Shown here in pieces: positions 25,645 through 27,108 of a stretch of 27,108 nucleotides of DNA; the first letter of the stretch is position 1; every line of letters starts with the position of its first letter. The stretch is from Chitinispirillales bacterium (GTDB taxonomy: Bacteria; Fibrobacterota; Chitinivibrionia; Chitinivibrionales; Chitinivibrionaceae), in contig JAIRUI010000005.1 in assembly GCA_031254455.1 (NCBI GenBank), positions 1 through 27,108 of the forward strand. Direction: 5' to 3'. Under the pieces are notes generated by a model that ran no database searches, was not told where the DNA came from, and saw only the letters and a list, made by a program, of their open reading frames with translations. Position numbers and translations under genes: made by a program.

Positions 25645-25703
25645 TATACTGGAAATGTGGAACAGAACAGACAATATGGGAAAAATTAAACAAGGAGTTT
25701 TTT

Positions 25704-27108
25704 ATGCAAAACAAAAACAGATTTCTGAAAATGATGGCGGTATTGATGATTGCCGCACAAATGGTATCGGCTGAAGACATCACGAATAAGTTTACCGACC
25801 TGAACTTTAGGGCGGAGGTGTATAAGGCGATTGGGAAAACGTCTCCCGCTCCGATACTTGACAGTGATGTGAGTGGGATTAAAAACCTTAATGTGAATAG
25901 AAAAGGTATAAAATCCCTTGCGGGCATAGAATATTTTACTGAATTGAAGACGTTGTATTGCAATTACAACGAACTGACAACGCTGGACATATCAAATTGT
26001 ACTGCATTAAACTACTTGAATTTTTCCGGTAATAAATTAAAATCACTTGATGTATCAAACAATCTTGAATTGACACGTCTGGAGTGCTCCGATCACGGTA
26101 ACGAATTAACGTCAATTGATTTGTCGAAGAACACCGAACTTGTTTTCTTGAATCTTGCCTATAACAAATTTACGTCACTTGATGTATCAAAAAACACTAA
26201 ATTAACATTTTTAGGGGTTTGTGGGAACCAATTGACAACAATTGATGTGTCAAACAATCTCGCATTAGAAAATTGCAGTTTTCACTACAACCAATTGACT
26301 GAACTTGATGTGTCCAAGAATACAAATTTGCGAAAAATTGCTTGTGAATACAATCAATTAATCTCGCTTGACTTATCTAAAAATATCAAACTGGATTCTT
26401 TGGATTGTAGTAACAATCAACTAACTGAATTGAATGTCTCTGGGTGTACTGCGCTGACATTATTGGATTGCTGGGACAACCAATTAACTGAACTTGATTT
26501 ATCTAACAACTCTAAATTGCAAGTAATTAGTTGTCCTCGCAATCAATTAAAAACACTTGACATGTCGAATAATCCGGAACTAACATGGTTAGCATGCGAC
26601 ATGAATCAATTAACAACATTGAATGTATCTAAGAATAGCAAATTGACGAAATTGTTTTGTGATAGAAATCAATTGACCAAACTTAATGTTTCAAATAATA
26701 TTGCACTGAAAGCATTAAGGTGTTACGAAAATCAATTAACATCACTTGATTTATCTAATAACACTAAACTGGATTCGTTGTTGGATTGTTCCTACAACCA
26801 ATTAACTACACTTTCCTTACCTAATAGCACTGCGCTACCGAAGTTGAGTTGCCAAGGCAATCAACTGACCGAACTTAACTTACTCAATAATAAAGCACTG
26901 ACAAAAGTGTATGTCGATAGAAATTTATTCAATAGTAAAAGCGACATTGTTGGTTGGGATGAGTCAAAATACAGCGACCATTCATATTCACCCCAGCGTC
27001 GAAAGAACAAAGTAACGTTCAACACCAACGCCGATTCGGAAGTAGCCCCACTCATAGACGTATTGAGTTTTGAGAAGATTACCGAACCTGCCGCTCCGGA
27101 AAAAGCAG
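25704..27108 (+). CDS. Secreted leucine-rich-repeat protein with InlB B-repeat (3' end beyond window)
   Basis: The ATG at 25704 follows AAGGAG with a 6-nt spacer, and the frame stays open for 468 codons to the right edge. The signal peptide is MQNKNRFLKMMAVLMIAAQMVSA. Residues about 81-420 hold about 15 tandem leucine-rich repeats of 21 residues with consensus LxxLxCxxNQLTxLDVSNNTx. Two units are longer (near the third unit, SDHGNELTSID, and a late one, LDSLLDCSYNQ). From about residue 445 an InlB B-repeat begins (KVTFNTNADSEV...ITEPAAPEKA). Such proteins are cell-surface or secreted binding proteins in gut anaerobes; a role in attachment or recognition is inferred. The first 20 codons are paralogous to those of the gene starting at 2036. 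Confidence 0.88.
   Translation, partial: MQNKNRFLKMMAVLMIAAQMVSAEDITNKFTDLNFRAEVYKAIGKTSPAPILDSDVSGIKNLNVNRKGIKSLAGIEYFTELKTLYCNYNELTTLDISNCTALNYLNFSGNKLKSLDVSNNLELTRLECSDHGNELTSIDLSKNTELVFLNLAYNKFTSLDVSKNTKLTFLGVCGNQLTTIDVSNNLALENCSFHYNQLTELDVSKNTNLRKIACEYNQLISLDLSKNIKLDSLDCSNNQLTELNVSGCTALTLLDCWDNQLTELDLSNNSKLQVISCPRNQLKTLDMSNNPELTWLACDMNQLTTLNVSKNSKLTKLFCDRNQLTKLNVSNNIALKALRCYENQLTSLDLSNNTKLDSLLDCSYNQLTTLSLPNSTALPKLSCQGNQLTELNLLNNKALTKVYVDRNLFNSKSDIVGWDESKYSDHSYSPQRRKNKVTFNTNADSEVAPLIDVLSFEKITEPAAPEKA

Larger units (their letters stand above)
25321..25703 (+). promoter_or_regulatory. Long 5' leader cassette of the LRR protein gene (copy 2)
   Basis: This gene-free stretch is a paralogue of the leader at 2037-2503, read in the opposite genome direction. 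In order: 25321-25358, 38 bp matching the other copy at 35 positions; an inverted-repeat segment 25359-25509; 25510-25606, sharing AATTATGA, TTTTACCGC, AATTCATAA and TTCGGCT in the same order; one short dispersed repeat at 25619-25644; and AAATTAAACAAGGAG just before the ATG. From the RBS into the signal-peptide codons the two genes also align (ATGC..AACAAAAACAGATTTCT). The 38-bp block probably holds the promoter. Upstream, 25187-25320 is AT-rich with nothing I can name. Confidence 0.75.

Noticed and set aside
25595..25963. Minus-strand 122-codon open frame
   Set aside because: It is antisense to the LRR gene start and the dispersed repeat; composition is explained by the opposite strand.

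Overview
The window looks like chromosomal DNA from a Gram-negative, flagellated, gut- or sediment-type anaerobe of moderate-to-low GC. It has an LptE-type outer-membrane assembly lipoprotein, several signal-peptide lipoproteins, a flagellar rod/hook protein with a sigma-54 promoter, the flagellin chaperone FliS, a TatT/DctP TRAP pair, a plant/spirochaete-type phosphofructokinase, and a secreted M64 peptidase ending in a type-IX-secretion-like C-terminal domain. This mix fits Fibrobacterota (Chitinivibrionia or termite-gut relatives) best, with some spirochaete-like gene content. That placement is inference; no rRNA or other phylogenetic marker is present.

Layout. 1-2036 (minus) is the 5' part of a secreted glycine-rich, InlB/MBG-repeat surface protein running off the left edge. 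2037-2629 holds its long leader and a terminator. 2630-6064 (minus) is nadE, a modular M64 peptidase and an SGNH hydrolase lipoprotein. 6221-8795 (plus) is an M16-family protein lacking its zinc site, overlapping tgt. 8799-10615 (minus) is a flagellar basal-body rod protein with a sigma-54 promoter and a GLUG-repeat lipoprotein. 10749-10821 is tRNA-Thr(CGT), followed by uvrB (minus). 13017-17655 (plus) is a phytoene-desaturase-like oxidoreductase, TatT, DctP and hisC. 17642-21305 (minus) is fliS, an exonuclease-DinG helicase and lptE, tightly packed. 21421-25186 (minus) is pfk followed by a cation/proton antiporter with a PTS-EIIA-like tail. 25187-25703 is a second long leader, and 25704 to the right edge (plus) is a secreted leucine-rich-repeat protein.

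The housekeeping genes are ordinary. The notable signal is at the two edges. The two surface-protein genes have unrelated mature regions but share a whole 5' cassette: a 38-bp block (35/38 identical, plausibly the promoter), a 151/152-bp segment closed by perfect inverted repeats, a conserved block of about 100 nt, a short 'GTCATTGCGA...GAAGCAATC' repeat, and the RBS, start codon and signal-peptide region. Inside the inverted-repeat segment the primary sequence has diverged almost completely, yet the end-to-end pairing and a central GGTTGYTCTG motif remain. This resembles either a rapidly evolving structured leader RNA or an invertible/replaceable DNA cassette driving a family of surface proteins.
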